Below, in pieces: positions 1 to 11,474 of a stretch of DNA of 64,000 nt (position 1 is its first letter; each line of letters opens with the position of its first letter). The DNA is from Methylobacterium terrae (GTDB lineage Bacteria; Pseudomonadota; Alphaproteobacteria; Rhizobiales; Beijerinckiaceae): NCBI RefSeq assembly GCF_003173755.1, contig NZ_CP029553.1, forward strand, positions 2,802,501-2,866,500, read 5' to 3'. Position numbers and translations under genes: made by a program. Under the pieces are notes generated by a model. The model saw only the letters and a program-made list of their open reading frames with translations, ran no database searches and was not told the DNA's origin.

Positions 1-1449
<1,449 letters not shown>

Positions 1450-1725
1450 CTGGACTCCTCGAGGGACCGGCGCCGCGGCGCCGCCCCCCTGTGCCGTCTC
1501 GCGATCGACGGCCCGCATCGCCCCGGCGAGCGGGCCTCGCGAATCGCGCGGCTGTTTCGTTTCGAGGCGTATGCTGCGTCACAAGCGTAAAGTGGCCCTT
1601 AACGCCAATGGAAGGTTACCGGCGCGCGAGACGCGGGCCCGCAATCGGAACGGCCTCGGTTGATCGCGGGCCGGTCGGGGCCGATATGTCCTCCCGCACC
1701 GTTTGCCCCGAGAGGAACATCGTCC

Positions 1726-3594
1726 ATGCCGCTGAGTGCCGCCGCGCCGTCGGACAGCGCCCTGAGCACCGCCAAGGCCACGGCCCGCGCCGTCGATCTC
1801 GGGCCGCTGCCGGAATGGGACCTCACGGACCTCTATGCCGGCCTCGACGACCCGGCTTTCGCCGACGACATGGCCGCGGCCGAGGCCGAGTGCCGCGCCT
1901 TCGCCGAGAGCTACCGCGGCCGGATCGCCGCGCTCGCCGCGGGCGGGGACGCGACCGACCGCCTCGGCACCGCGGTCGCCGCCTACGAGGCGATCGAGGA
2001 TCGGCTGGGCCGGCTGATGTCCTATGCCGGCCTCGTCTATTCGGGCGACACCACCGATCCGGCCCGGGCGAAGTTCTACGGCGACACCCAGGAGCGCCTG
2101 ACCACGTCGGCGAGCGACCTCCTGTTCTTCACCCTGGAGCTCAACCGGGTCGAGGATGCGCTGATCGATCAGGCCGCCGCCCACCCGCCGCTCGCGCGCT
2201 ACCGTCCCTGGCTCGAGGATATCCGCCGCGAGAAGCCGCACCAGCTCAGCGACGAGGCGGAGAAGCTCTTCCTCGAGAAGTCGGTGACCGGGCGCGCGGC
2301 CTGGAACCGGCTGTTCGACGAGACCATCGCCTCCCTGCGCTTCCCCCTGCGCGGCGAGGAACTGACGCTCGAGCCGACCCTCAACAAGCTCCAGGACGCC
2401 GACGAGACCGTGCGCCGCGACGCGGCGGGGGCGCTGAGCACCGTGTTCCGGGCGAACCTGCGGGTGTTCACGCTCATCACCAACACGCTCGCCAAGGACA
2501 AGGAGATCTCCGACCGCTGGCGCGGCTTCACCGACGTCTCGGATGCCCGCCACCTCGCCAACCGGGTCGAGCGCGACACCGTCGAGGCCCTCGTCGCCGC
2601 CGTGCAGGCGGCCTATCCGCGCCTGTCGCACCGCTACTACACGCTGAAGGCGCGGTGGTTCGGCCGGGACGACCTGGCCTACTGGGACCGCAACGCGCCG
2701 CTGCCGAAGGTCGAGCAGCGCACCATCCCCTGGGCGGAGGCGCGCGAGACCGTGCTGTCGGCCTACGGCGCCTTCTCGCCGAGAATGGCCGAGATCGCCC
2801 GGCGCTTCTTCGACGGGGGCTGGATCGACGCGCCGGTGCGGCCCGGCAAGGCGCCGGGCGCCTTCGCCCACCCGACCGTGCCCTCGGCCCATCCCTTCGT
2901 GCTCGTCAACTACCAGGGCAAGCCGCGGGACGTGATGACCCTCGCCCACGAGCTCGGCCACGGCGTGCACCAGGTGCTGGCGGGCCCGAACGGGGCGCTC
3001 ATGGCCCCGACGCCGCTGACGCTCGCCGAGACCGCCAGCGTGTTCGGCGAGATGCTGACCTTCCGGCGCGTGCTGGAGGCGACCACCGACCCGGTGCAGC
3101 GCCGGGCGATGCTGGCCGCCAAGGTCGAGGACATGATCAACACGGTGGTGCGCCAGATCGCGTTCTACGCCTTCGAGCGCAAGGTCCACCTCGCCCGCCG
3201 CGAGGGCGAGCTGACGTCCGACAGGATCAACGCACTGTGGATGTCGGTGCAGGCCGAGAGCTTAGGGCCGGCGATCCGCCTCGACGAGGGCTACGAGCCG
3301 TACTGGGCCTACATCCCGCACTTCATCCACTCGCCGTTCTACGTCTACGCCTACGCCTTCGGCGACTGCCTGGTGAACTCGCTCTACGGCGTCTACCAGC
3401 GGGCGAGCGGCGACCCGGCGGCGGAAGGTGCCTTCGTCGAGCGCTACTTCGCGCTGCTCTCGGCGGGCGGCAGCAAGCCCTACGGCGAACTCCTGGCGCC
3501 GTTCGGACTGGATGCCCGCGATCCGGCCTTCTGGCAGATCGGCCTGTCGATGATCGAGGGGATGATCGCCGAGCTGGAGGCGATGGAGGCGTAG
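1726..3594 (+). CDS. pepF: oligoendopeptidase F (M3 family zinc metallopeptidase)
   Basis: Cytoplasmic peptidase of 622 residues that degrades short peptides. The zinc site HELGHGVHQ (HExxH) is visible about two thirds along, with the third ligand in the downstream ETASVFGE. The length matches the M3B PepF family. The frame is open upstream of 1726, but that ATG is chosen because the protein aligns from there and AGAGGAAC lies a short distance upstream. There is no signal peptide. It stands alone between the divergent response regulator and the transporter gene at 3698. A GC-rich inverted repeat at 3618-3645 follows the stop. Confidence 0.93.
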   Translation: MPLSAAAPSDSALSTAKATARAVDLGPLPEWDLTDLYAGLDDPAFADDMAAAEAECRAFAESYRGRIAALAAGGDATDRLGTAVAAYEAIEDRLGRLMSYAGLVYSGDTTDPARAKFYGDTQERLTTSASDLLFFTLELNRVEDALIDQAAAHPPLARYRPWLEDIRREKPHQLSDEAEKLFLEKSVTGRAAWNRLFDETIASLRFPLRGEELTLEPTLNKLQDADETVRRDAAGALSTVFRANLRVFTLITNTLAKDKEISDRWRGFTDVSDARHLANRVERDTVEALVAAVQAAYPRLSHRYYTLKARWFGRDDLAYWDRNAPLPKVEQRTIPWAEARETVLSAYGAFSPRMAEIARRFFDGGWIDAPVRPGKAPGAFAHPTVPSAHPFVLVNYQGKPRDVMTLAHELGHGVHQVLAGPNGALMAPTPLTLAETASVFGEMLTFRRVLEATTDPVQRRAMLAAKVEDMINTVVRQIAFYAFERKVHLARREGELTSDRINALWMSVQAESLGPAIRLDEGYEPYWAYIPHFIHSPFYVYAYAFGDCLVNSLYGVYQRASGDPAAEGAFVERYFALLSAGGSKPYGELLAPFGLDARDPAFWQIGLSMIEGMIAELEAMEA

Positions 3595-3617
3595 GCCGGC
3601 CGTCATCGAGGTGTCTT

Positions 3618-3645
3618 GCCCGGCCCCTAGCGGAGGCGGCCGGGC
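3618..3645 (+). terminator. possible hairpin terminator after pepF
   Basis: Inverted repeat GCCCGGCC (3618-3625) and GGCCGGGC (3638-3645) with a 12-base loop, 23 bases after the pepF stop. There is no T-run, so it may only stall polymerase or protect the 3' end. Confidence 0.35.
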
Positions 3646-3697
3646 GCGGCATCCCCGGGTTGCGTCCTATCGGGTTGCGGGGACGAAGGACGCCCGG

Positions 3698-4717
3698 ATG
3701 GCCCCTCTCCTCAGCGACGAGCCCGCCCTGCCGGGCCTGATCTGGGCGATGCGGTTCGACGCGTCGGGCCGCGGGCGCATGGTCGGGCCCGGCGAGGAGA
3801 TCCCGGCGCTCGGCCGCTTCGGCGAGGGCTTCGTCTGGCTGCACGTCAACCTCAACGACGCCCGGATGCCGGGCCTCGTGGCGGAAGGGCGCCTCGGCCC
3901 GCCGGACCTCGCGGCCGCGGCGTTCTCCAGCGATCCGCACCAGCGGGTCACGATCGAGGACGGGCAGATCGGCGGCGTCATCGCCGACCTCGCCCGGGAC
4001 TCCGAGGCGCCGGAGCGGCTGCCGGACGCGGCCGGCCGCCTGCACTTCGTGCTCGGGCCGAACGTCCTCGTCAGCGGGCGGCGTCACCCGATCGTCGGCC
4101 CCGACGCGGTGCGCGAGGCGGTGGCCGAGGGACGGGCCCTCGCCGGCCCGGTGGCGCTGCTGGAGACGCTGATCGGCCGGGTCGCGGCCGCGATCGGCGC
4201 GCGGGGCGCCGCCCTGTCGGAGCGCCTCGACGGGATCGAGGATCACATCCTCGACGAGCGCATCCGCGACGAGACCCGCCAGCTCGGCCCGATCCGCCGC
4301 GACGCGGTGCGGCTGCACCGCCAGCTCAACGGCCTGCGGGCGGTGTTCCACCGCCTGGAGGAGGACGGCGAGGACCTGGCCGAGGAGACGCGCGAGGCGG
4401 CCGCCCGCATCGCCCAGCGCCTCGACGCGCTCGACCGCGACATGGTGGTGCTGGCCGAGCGCAGCCGGCTGCTGCAGGAGGAATTGTCGGCGCTCCTCGC
4501 CCGCCAGTCCAACCGCCAGCTCCAGACCCTGTCGGTCCTGACCGCGCTCTTCCTGCCGCCGACCCTGGTCACCGGCCTGTTCGGCATGAACACCAAGGGC
4601 CTGCCCTTGGCCGAGTGGGACGACGGCTCGAGCGTCGCGATGCTGATCGCCGCGCTGTCGGCGGCGGCGGCCTTCCTGCTGATCCGCCGGCTCGGGCTCG
4701 GCGGGCAGAAGGGGTGA
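3698..4717 (+). CDS. CorA/ZntB-family divalent cation transporter
   Basis: Inner-membrane metal channel or transporter of 339 residues. The long soluble N-terminal part (about residues 1-270) is rich in charged helices. It is followed by the family signature FGMNTKG and two C-terminal transmembrane segments ending in a short basic tail. The GMN motif is diagnostic of CorA-like pentameric channels, and the divergent sequence around it fits ZntB better than a magnesium CorA. The start at 3698 follows GAAGGA at good spacing. It converges with the EamA gene, with only four bases between the stops. The transported ion cannot be read from sequence. Confidence 0.87.
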   Translation: MAPLLSDEPALPGLIWAMRFDASGRGRMVGPGEEIPALGRFGEGFVWLHVNLNDARMPGLVAEGRLGPPDLAAAAFSSDPHQRVTIEDGQIGGVIADLARDSEAPERLPDAAGRLHFVLGPNVLVSGRRHPIVGPDAVREAVAEGRALAGPVALLETLIGRVAAAIGARGAALSERLDGIEDHILDERIRDETRQLGPIRRDAVRLHRQLNGLRAVFHRLEEDGEDLAEETREAAARIAQRLDALDRDMVVLAERSRLLQEELSALLARQSNRQLQTLSVLTALFLPPTLVTGLFGMNTKGLPLAEWDDGSSVAMLIAALSAAAAFLLIRRLGLGGQKG

Positions 4718-4721
4718 CGGT

Positions 4722-5624
4722 TCACGCCCTCTTGCGGCGCCCGGAGGTCTCCGCCACCGCGATCCCGCCGACGACCAGGGCGAGGGCCGCCGCCTCGACG
4801 AGGCCGAAGGGCTCGCCCACCAGCCCCACCGCCATGACCGCCCCGAAGACTGGCACCAGGTTGTTGAACAGGCCGGCGCGGTTCGGGCCGATCGTCTCGA
4901 CCCCGCGCATGTAGGCGAGCTGGGCGACCAGCGACGGCCCGAGCGCCGTGAAGGCGATTAGTGCCCAGCCGGGGAGGCCCGGCCAGAGAACCCGGCCGCT
5001 CGCCCATTCGCCGAGGAGGAGCGGCATCGAGGTCGCCCAGGCCGCGACCGCCATGGCGGCGAAGAAGGCGAGCGCCGGCACCGCCGGCCGCGAGGGGAGG
5101 GCGACCGTGTAGCCGGCGTAGAACAGGCAGGCGAGCCCCACCAGGAGGTCGCCGCGGTTGAGGTCGAGGGCGGCGAGCCGGGCGAGGTCGCCGTGGCTGG
5201 CCACCAGCACCACCCCGGCGAGCGTGACGGCCGATCCGAGGACCTGGCCCGGCCGCACCGCGACGCCGCGCACGAGGAAGTTGAGGACGAGCACCAGGAC
5301 CGGGATCGTCCCCTCGATCAGCGACAGGTTGACCGCGCTCGTCAGCGCCCCCGCCTCGTAGGTCAGCGCGTTGAACCCGGTATAGCCGACGCCGCCCATC
5401 AGCAGGATCATCGGCCAGTGCGCCAGGAGCGCGCGCCGGTGCGCCCAGGTCTCGCGCCCGGCGAGCGCCGCGATCGCCGTGAGCGCGATCGACCAGCGCA
5501 GGGCGACCAGCGCCTGCGGCGAGACGAGGCCGACCGCGACCTTGCTCGCCACCGCGTTGCCGGCCCAGAGCAGGGTCGCGAAGGTCAGGAGCGCGTAGGC
5601 CGTCGCGGCCGACCTCTCCCTCAC
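4722..5624 (-). CDS. EamA/DMT-family transporter
   Basis: Inner-membrane exporter-type protein of 300 residues with about ten hydrophobic helices arranged as two EamA repeats. It opens with LLTFATLLWAGNAVASKVAV, typical of the first helix of drug/metabolite transporters. The start is a GTG at 5624 that overlaps the stop of the upstream hydrolase gene in a GTGA junction, so the two are almost certainly co-transcribed and translationally coupled. The C-terminus is short and basic (GRRKRA). The substrate is unknown. Pairing with an esterase suggests export of, or protection from, an ester-type metabolite, but that is inference. Confidence 0.88.
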   Translation of the reverse strand: MRERSAATAYALLTFATLLWAGNAVASKVAVGLVSPQALVALRWSIALTAIAALAGRETWAHRRALLAHWPMILLMGGVGYTGFNALTYEAGALTSAVNLSLIEGTIPVLVLVLNFLVRGVAVRPGQVLGSAVTLAGVVLVASHGDLARLAALDLNRGDLLVGLACLFYAGYTVALPSRPAVPALAFFAAMAVAAWATSMPLLLGEWASGRVLWPGLPGWALIAFTALGPSLVAQLAYMRGVETIGPNRAGLFNNLVPVFGAVMAVGLVGEPFGLVEAAALALVVGGIAVAETSGRRKRA

Positions 5625-6571
5625 GCCAGCGCCATCAGGAACCGTTCGATCAGCTCCAGGGCCCGCTGGGTCATGGCGAGGTTGTAGCGGATGAAGACGT
5701 GGCAACCGCCGGTATAGACGGCCGTGTAGCCGCCATTGTTGGCCGCGGCCCAGCGCATCGACATGAACAGGGTGTCGTCGAGGAGCGGATCGCGGGTGCC
5801 GACGGAGAACAGGGCCGGAGGCAGGCCGGCGAGATCGGCGTAGAGCGGCGACACGTCCGGCGAGCGCCGGGCGACGCCCTCGGGCACGAAGCCGTCGGCG
5901 AAGCGGCGGATGTCGGTGGAGTTGAGGACGAGGCGCTCGTCGCCCCAGTTGCGGGCGCTCGCGGTGACGCCGAGGTCGTAGAGGCCCGAGAACAGGTTGG
6001 CGCCCCGGAAGGCCTTGGGCAGCCGGTGCCGGTCGCGCAGGCGCAGGAGCGTCATCACGCTCAGATGCGCACCGACCGATTCGCCGCCGATCGTCAGCGC
6101 CTCGACCCCGAACAGCTTGCGGCCCTCGTGGTAGAGCCAGAGCGCCGCCGCCTCGCAATCGTCGATCGGGGCCGGGTAGGGGTGCTCGGGCGCCAGCCGG
6201 TACTCGACCGAGATGCAGACGAAGCCGCAGCGCTCCGCGATGCGCTCGAGCCAGGGATCCTGCTCGTCGGACCCGCCCCAGACCCAACCGCCGGAATGAA
6301 CGTGCAGGTAGGCGCCCCGGGCCTTCCGCTGCGGCCGGATCACCCGGAGCGCGAGCGGCCCGGCGGGGCCGGGGATCGTCATCGTCTCGGCCCGGGCGCT
6401 GCGGGGCATCGCCGGGTAGGCGGTGCTGCCGCGCCGGCGGCGCTCGCGCACCTCGGCCACCGGCATGGACCAGGGGTCCGGGGCCCGGGCCTGGGCGGCG
6501 ATGATCTCCCGGTTCAGCCGCTCGGCGTCGGGATCTGCTTTCGCCGGGTCGAAGAGCGCGTGGTCGATCAT
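5621..6571 (-). CDS. alpha/beta hydrolase, hormone-sensitive-lipase-like esterase
   Basis: Predicted cytoplasmic carboxylesterase of 316 residues. The oxyanion-hole motif appears as HVHSGGWVWGG (a variant HSGG). The nucleophile elbow is GESVG, the acid lies in TRDPLLDD, and the catalytic histidine is in GGCHVF near the C-terminus. These are the landmarks of the fold-3/HSL family. The ATG at 6571 is preferred over the open frame upstream, which is proline and arginine rich and unlike the family. Its 3' end overlaps the EamA gene, so the two form a small operon. Confidence 0.88.
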   Translation of the reverse strand: MIDHALFDPAKADPDAERLNREIIAAQARAPDPWSMPVAEVRERRRRGSTAYPAMPRSARAETMTIPGPAGPLALRVIRPQRKARGAYLHVHSGGWVWGGSDEQDPWLERIAERCGFVCISVEYRLAPEHPYPAPIDDCEAAALWLYHEGRKLFGVEALTIGGESVGAHLSVMTLLRLRDRHRLPKAFRGANLFSGLYDLGVTASARNWGDERLVLNSTDIRRFADGFVPEGVARRSPDVSPLYADLAGLPPALFSVGTRDPLLDDTLFMSMRWAAANNGGYTAVYTGGCHVFIRYNLAMTQRALELIERFLMALA

Positions 6572-6838
6572 GCTCGGGGTATCAATCTCGCGGCGCGGCG
6601 CCGCCGGTGCGGGCGGCGGAGCGTCTCGGGGTTGCGGGCGGGCCGCCGTCCGGCCCGGCATCGGCTGTCTGGCATCTTGGGATAATCCGCGAAGGTTGCC
6701 ATCTCAGGTCCGGATTGCCAAACGGTGCAATGCGCCGGGCCGCGCCGGGTTTCGTCCGATATGTGACAAATCGGCAACGGTCGGGTGGCGTATCGCAGCG
6801 GTCGGGCCGGATCCGCAGCGTCAGGGTCGCGAGGAAGC

Positions 6839-7216
6839 ATGAGCGAGCAGAGATTCCGCCGTCCCTTCGGGCAAAACTCCTCCGGCCAGGATCCCTACGG
6901 CCAGGGACCCGCGGGCTTCGATCCCGGTCCCGGCGGGTACCGGGAGGGCCGGTCCTCGGGGCTGCACCGCTTCCTCGGCGGCTCGCCCGGGGCGGTGCTG
7001 GTGCGGCTGGTGTTCCTGTCGCTCCTCGTCGGGGCCGGCATGGCGATGCTCGGGGTCACGCCCGGGCTCCTGTTCGCCCAGGCCTACGACACGATCCAGT
7101 CGCTGATGGCGCTGGGCTTCGAGACCTTCCACGATGCCGGCCGCTGGTTCGTCGCGGGCGCCGTCGTGGTGGTGCCGCTCTGGCTCCTGTCGCGCCTGTT
7201 CGCCCGCGGCCGCTGA
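6839..7216 (+). CDS. small membrane protein, DUF6460-like
   Basis: A 125-residue protein with a glycine, glutamine and proline-rich N-terminus (about residues 1-42) and then hydrophobic segments. The first segment, RLVFLSLLVGAGMAMLGVTP, resembles the short DUF6460 repeat of alphaproteobacterial proteins. A second hydrophobic segment lies near the C-terminus and ends in a basic tail. The ATG at 6839 follows GAGGAAGC. It lies 14 bases ahead of the MATE gene and is probably co-transcribed with it. The function is unknown and the domain name is a recollection, not a search result. Confidence 0.7.
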   Translation: MSEQRFRRPFGQNSSGQDPYGQGPAGFDPGPGGYREGRSSGLHRFLGGSPGAVLVRLVFLSLLVGAGMAMLGVTPGLLFAQAYDTIQSLMALGFETFHDAGRWFVAGAVVVVPLWLLSRLFARGR

Positions 7217-7230
7217 ACGGGAACGCCGCG

Positions 7231-8604
7231 ATGACGCCCGCCGCCGCGAGCCCGAGAGGCGCGAGCCCGGAGATCACGCATCGGCGCATCCTCGCGCTCG
7301 CCGTGCCGATGACGCTCGCCAACGTGACGACGCCGCTCCTCGGCCTCGTCGGCACGGCGGCGGTCGGGCGGCTCGGCGACGCGGCGCTCCTCGGCGCGCT
7401 GGCGCTCGGGGCGGTGATCTTCGACTACCTGTTCTGGACCTTCGGCGCGCTGCGGATGGCGACCGCCGGGCTCACCGCGCAAGCCGCCGGGGCGGGCGAT
7501 CCGAGCGAGATCGACCGGACCCTGGCCCGGGCGCTGGCGGTGGCGCTGGCGGTCGGCCTCGTCATGGTGGCGTTGCAGGGCCCGCTCGCGGCGGCGGCCT
7601 TCCGGCTGTTCGGGGCGAGCCCGGCGGTGAACGCGGCGCTCGCCGGCTACTTCTCGGTGCGGATCTGGTGCGCGCCGTTCACGCTGGCGAACTACGCCAT
7701 CCTCGGCTCGACCCTCGGGCGCGGCCGCACCGATCTCGGCCTCGGCCTGCAGGTGGCGATCAACGCCGTCAACGTGGCGCTCACCCTCGTCCTCGTCCTC
7801 GGGCTCGGCACCGGCGTCGCCGGGGCGGCGCTCGCCACGGTGCTGGCGGAGGTCGCCGGGACCGTCCTCGGCCTCCTGGTGCTGCGCCGCCTCGGCGCCC
7901 GGCCCTGGCGCGTGCCGTTCCCCGAGATCGTCGAGCGCGCCGGCCTCACCCGGATGCTCGCGGTCAACGGCGACGTGATGGTGCGGACCCTGGCGCTGAT
8001 CACCGCGCTCGCCCTGTTCTCGGGCCTCGGCGCGCGGGAGGGCGACGTGACGCTGGCGGCCAACGCCGTGCTGCAGAACCTCTTCCTCGTCGGCAGCTTC
8101 TTCCTCGACGGCTTCGCCACCGCGGCGGAGGTCCTGTGCGGCCAGGCGCTCGGCGCCCGCGACGAGGGCGCCTTCCGGGGCGCGGTGCGGCTGTCCCTAG
8201 GGTGGTGCCTCGGCTTCGCGCTCGCGGTCTCGGGCCTGTTCCTGGCTGTCGGCGGTCCCTTCGTCGACGCGGTCACCACCGCGCCGGAGGTGCGGGCCTT
8301 CGCGCGCGACTACCTCGTCTACGCAGCCCTGACGCCCCTCGCGGCGGCCGCCGCCTTCGCGTTCGACGGCGTCTATGTCGGGGCGACCTGGACCCGGGCG
8401 ATGCGCAACCTGATGCTGGCGGCGCTCGCCGTCGACGCCGCGGTGCTGGCGCTGACGCGGGAGCTGGGCAATACCGGCCTGTGGCTCGCGATGCTGGCCT
8501 TCCTGGCGGCGCGCGGCCTCGGCCAGGCCCTGCTCTACCCGCGGCTCGCGGCCGGTGCCTTCCCGCATCCGCGGGCCGGGCTCGCGGGGGAGGGGGCGCG
8601 ATGA
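7231..8604 (+). CDS. MATE-family multidrug/toxin efflux transporter
   Basis: Inner-membrane cation-coupled antiporter of 457 residues with about twelve helices in two halves. ITHRRILALAVPMTLANVTT at the N-terminus and the LRMATAGLTAQA stretch are characteristic of the DinF/NorM branch. The ATG at 7231 starts just before the first conserved residues. Its stop overlaps the start of the GFA-family gene (ATGA at 8601), which indicates translational coupling. The substrate cannot be inferred. Confidence 0.92.
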   Translation: MTPAAASPRGASPEITHRRILALAVPMTLANVTTPLLGLVGTAAVGRLGDAALLGALALGAVIFDYLFWTFGALRMATAGLTAQAAGAGDPSEIDRTLARALAVALAVGLVMVALQGPLAAAAFRLFGASPAVNAALAGYFSVRIWCAPFTLANYAILGSTLGRGRTDLGLGLQVAINAVNVALTLVLVLGLGTGVAGAALATVLAEVAGTVLGLLVLRRLGARPWRVPFPEIVERAGLTRMLAVNGDVMVRTLALITALALFSGLGAREGDVTLAANAVLQNLFLVGSFFLDGFATAAEVLCGQALGARDEGAFRGAVRLSLGWCLGFALAVSGLFLAVGGPFVDAVTTAPEVRAFARDYLVYAALTPLAAAAAFAFDGVYVGATWTRAMRNLMLAALAVDAAVLALTRELGNTGLWLAMLAFLAARGLGQALLYPRLAAGAFPHPRAGLAGEGAR

Positions 8605-8999
8605 TCACCGGCGGATGCCGCTGCGGCGCGGTGCGCTACGAGGCGCACGGGGAGCCCTGGAACCGCACGGTGTGCCACTGTGCCGATTGCCGCGGCAGCA
8701 CGGGCGCGCCGATGGTCGGCTGGATCACCGTGCGGCGGGAGCATTGCCGCTTCGCCGCCGGCGCCCCGGCCTGGTCCCGCTCGAGCCCGCGGGCGGAGCG
8801 CGCCTTCTGCCCCGCTTGCGGCACGCACCTCGCCTACCGGGCCGACGACCTGCTGGACGAGATCGACCTGACCATGGCGAGCCTCGACGACCCGGAACGC
8901 TACCCGCCCGACGACCACGTCTGGGTCTCGCGCCGCCTGTCCTGGGTCGCCCTGCCGGTCGGGCTTCCGGCCCATCCGACGGCGCGGGACGAGGCCTGA
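8601..8999 (+). CDS. GFA-family (Gfa/CENP-V) zinc protein
   Basis: A 132-residue protein of the family named after glutathione-dependent formaldehyde-activating enzyme. Zinc ligands are seen as CRCG near the N-terminus, CHCADC at about residues 25-30 and CPACG at about residues 70-74, the usual arrangement. Most family members have no proven reaction, and true formaldehyde activation should not be assumed. It overlaps the MATE gene by ATGA and is probably expressed with it. Confidence 0.88.
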   Translation: MITGGCRCGAVRYEAHGEPWNRTVCHCADCRGSTGAPMVGWITVRREHCRFAAGAPAWSRSSPRAERAFCPACGTHLAYRADDLLDEIDLTMASLDDPERYPPDDHVWVSRRLSWVALPVGLPAHPTARDEA

Positions 9000-9049
9000 A
9001 CCCCCGCCGCCGCTCCACGAGACGAGTCCCGCGAGATGAACCCCGCAGC

Positions 9050-9868
9050 ATGACGACGGCGGACGCGACCGTGCTCCCCGAGAGCCCGTACCTGGTGCCC
9101 CGCCCGGTCGAGGACCTGGCGGAGTGCACCTTCAACCACACCATCGACCTGCCCGGGCACGGCACCGTGCCGGGCGCCTGGGACCTGCGGGCGGGGCTCG
9201 ACGACTACCTCGGCGGCGTCGCGGTGGCGGGCAAGCGCGTGCTCGATTTCGGCGCCACCAGCGGCTTCCTCGGCTTTGCCATGGAGGCGCGGGGCGCCGA
9301 GGTGGTGGCCTACGACTTCGCCGGCGAGGCGTGCTGGGAGATGGTGCCGTATCCCGATTTCGAGCGCGCGGTGATCGCCCCGGAGATCCGCAACCACCTG
9401 CGCCGGTTCGAGAGCGCCTGGTGGTACGCCCACGCGGCGCTGAACTCGCGGGCGCGGCGGGCGGGGGGCTCGCTCTACGACGTGCCGGAGGCGATCGGCC
9501 CGGTCGACGTCGCGGTGTTCGGGACCGCGCTGACGCGCCTGCGCGACCCGTTCAGGGCCCTCCACGGCGCCCTGCGGCTGACCCGCGAGACCGTGGTGGT
9601 GACCGAGATGCTGCCGAAGTCGCTGCAGTTCCTGCGCTTCGTGCCGCGGAGCTTCGGCCTGCCGATGTTCCTGCTGCCCCGCAGCGACCAGCGCATCCGC
9701 TTCGACGCCTGGTGGACCATCGCGCCGACGACGATGCAGGAACTGCTCGCGATCCTGGGCTTCGGCGAGTCGGCGGTGACGTATCACCGCCAGTCGCTGC
9801 TCGGGCAGAAGCGGCTCTGCTACACGGTGGTGGCCCGGCGCACCGAGCCGACCAATCCGGAATTGTGA
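9050..9868 (+). CDS. class I SAM-dependent methyltransferase
   Basis: A 272-residue cytoplasmic protein. The SAM-binding motif I is clear in RVLDFGATSGFLGFAMEARG, followed by the acidic end of strand 2 in VVAYDF. The C-terminal half contains no further domain that I recognise. The acceptor substrate is unknown. It starts 50 bases after the GFA gene in the same direction and may belong to that transcript. The ATG at 9050 is the first in-frame start with a sensible N-terminus. Confidence 0.82.
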   Translation: MTTADATVLPESPYLVPRPVEDLAECTFNHTIDLPGHGTVPGAWDLRAGLDDYLGGVAVAGKRVLDFGATSGFLGFAMEARGAEVVAYDFAGEACWEMVPYPDFERAVIAPEIRNHLRRFESAWWYAHAALNSRARRAGGSLYDVPEAIGPVDVAVFGTALTRLRDPFRALHGALRLTRETVVVTEMLPKSLQFLRFVPRSFGLPMFLLPRSDQRIRFDAWWTIAPTTMQELLAILGFGESAVTYHRQSLLGQKRLCYTVVARRTEPTNPEL

Positions 9869-9902
9869 AGCGGCGGCACGGGTATTTCGGACAGTCGGCG
9901 CC

Positions 9903-10976
9903 TCACGCCGTCCGCGCCAGCTCCTCGGCGTCGCGCCCGACGACCGCATCGAGGCTCCGGATCCCCTCCCGCTCCATCCGCCGCAGCAGCCCGGCCTTGA
10001 TCTCGCCGACGAGGCCCGGGCCGGCATAGACCAGGGCGGAGTAGAGCTGGATCAGGCTGGCGCCGGCCCGGATCTTGGTCCAGGCGGCCTCCGCCGAATC
10101 GACCCCGCCGACGCCGATCAGCGGCAGCTCGCGCCCGACGCGCAGGGAGGCCTCGGCGAGGAGCCGGGTCGCGGGCGAGAACAGCGGCCGGCCCGACAGG
10201 CCCCCGGTCTCGGCCCGGGAGGCCCCCTTGAGGCTCGACGGCCGCGCCACGGTGGTGTTGGACACGACGAGGGCGTCGATGCCCCTGCGCCGCGCGGTGG
10301 CGGTCATCGCGTCGAGGCCGTCGAGGCCGATATCGGGGGCGATCTTGAGCAGGATCGCGGTGCCGGCGCCCGCTTCGTCCCGGGCCGCGACCACGCGGGC
10401 GAGCAGGTCGTCGAGGAAGGCCTCGCCCTGGAGGTCGCGCAGGCCCGGCGTGTTGGGCGAGGAGACGTTGACGGTGATGAAGTCGACGAGGCCCGTCAGG
10501 CCGCGGGTGCAGGCGACGTAGTCGGCCAGCCGATCGGTCGCGTCCTTGTTGGCGCCGATGTTGACCCCGACGATCCCCGGCCGGTTGCGCCTCGCGACGA
10601 GCCGCGCCCGCACGACGTCGAGCCCCTCGCTGTTGAGGCCGAAGCGGTTGATCACCGCGCCGTCCTCCGGCAGCCGGAACACCCGCGGACGCGGATTGCC
10701 GGGCTGCGGCCGGGGCACCACGCCGCCGACCTCGACGAAGCCGAAGCCGAGCCCGAGCAGCGCGTCGGGCGCCTGCGCGCCCTTGTCGAACCCCGCGGCC
10801 AGGCCGACCGGGTTGGGGAAGGTCCGCGATATAACGGTTAGGCAGAGACGGGGATCGTCGGCGGGCGGATCCCGCAAGGGGAGCCGGGCGAGGGCCCCCA
10901 CGGTCAGGCCGTGGGCGGTCTCCGCGTCGAGGGCGTGCAGCAGGGGGCGGACGAGCGGGAAGAGGGCCGGAATCAC
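9903..10976 (-). CDS. pyrD: dihydroorotate dehydrogenase (quinone), class 2
   Basis: Membrane-associated FMN enzyme that oxidises dihydroorotate to orotate with quinone in pyrimidine synthesis. Visible landmarks are the N-terminal amphipathic helix typical of class 2, [21 protein letters not shown], the catalytic-serine region [10 protein letters not shown], and the FMN phosphate motif [15 protein letters not shown] with [11 protein letters not shown]. The length of 357 residues fits. The start is a GTG at 10976 because AAGGG lies six bases upstream; a TTG at 10982 overlapping the DUF952 stop is the alternative. It is coupled to the DUF952 gene, a neighbour pair common in Rhizobiales. Confidence 0.95.
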   Translation of the reverse strand: MIPALFPLVRPLLHALDAETAHGLTVGALARLPLRDPPADDPRLCLTVISRTFPNPVGLAAGFDKGAQAPDALLGLGFGFVEVGGVVPRPQPGNPRPRVFRLPEDGAVINRFGLNSEGLDVVRARLVARRNRPGIVGVNIGANKDATDRLADYVACTRGLTGLVDFITVNVSSPNTPGLRDLQGEAFLDDLLARVVAARDEAGAGTAILLKIAPDIGLDGLDAMTATARRRGIDALVVSNTTVARPSSLKGASRAETGGLSGRPLFSPATRLLAEASLRVGRELPLIGVGGVDSAEAAWTKIRAGASLIQLYSALVYAGPGLVGEIKAGLLRRMEREGIRSLDAVVGRDAEELARTA

Positions 10977-10978
10977 GA

Positions 10979-11326
10979 TCAACCCTTGATGGAATCTGGG
11001 AAAACATGGCCGCCGCCGGGTCCGGTCGCGAGCGGCGCGACGCTCCGGACGGCCGAGAGCGGCAGCGGGCCGTAGAGGTGCGGGAACAGCGCGCCGCCCC
11101 GGGACGGCTCGTAGCGCAGGGCATCCCCGAGCGCCGTCTCGTCGACCGCGATCAGGAGCAGATTATCCTGTCCCGAGAAGTGCTTGGCAGCCGTCTCGGC
11201 GAGCTGCGACGCGGTCGAGAAGTGGATGAACCCGTCCGCCAGATCGACGGGTGCGCCGTCGAGGCGGCCGGCGGCCTCGGCCTCGCGCCACAGGGGAAGG
11301 GGGCAGATCTTGTAGATGAGGGGCAT
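10979..11326 (-). CDS. DUF952 family protein
   Basis: A 115-residue soluble protein with the family hallmarks: an N-terminal IYKICP, the central [28 protein letters not shown], and FPHLYGPL near the C-terminus. No activity is established for the family. It lies directly upstream of pyrD on the same strand with overlapping stop and start, so the two are expressed together. It is divergent from the S24-type regulator at 11475. Confidence 0.87.
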   Translation of the reverse strand: MPLIYKICPLPLWREAEAAGRLDGAPVDLADGFIHFSTASQLAETAAKHFSGQDNLLLIAVDETALGDALRYEPSRGGALFPHLYGPLPLSAVRSVAPLATGPGGGHVFPDSIKG

Positions 11327-11474
11327 GGTCGCCGCGGACCTCCTCGGCGGGGGGACGGGCGAGCGATAGCGGCGCCGGGAGGAACCGGCAACGCCGTTGC
11401 CTTTCGGTGAGGGTTCGGTAGTTTACATTTGTTAGTTCGGCGGTGGACACCGCCACGCGTCAGGCCAGGTCCCC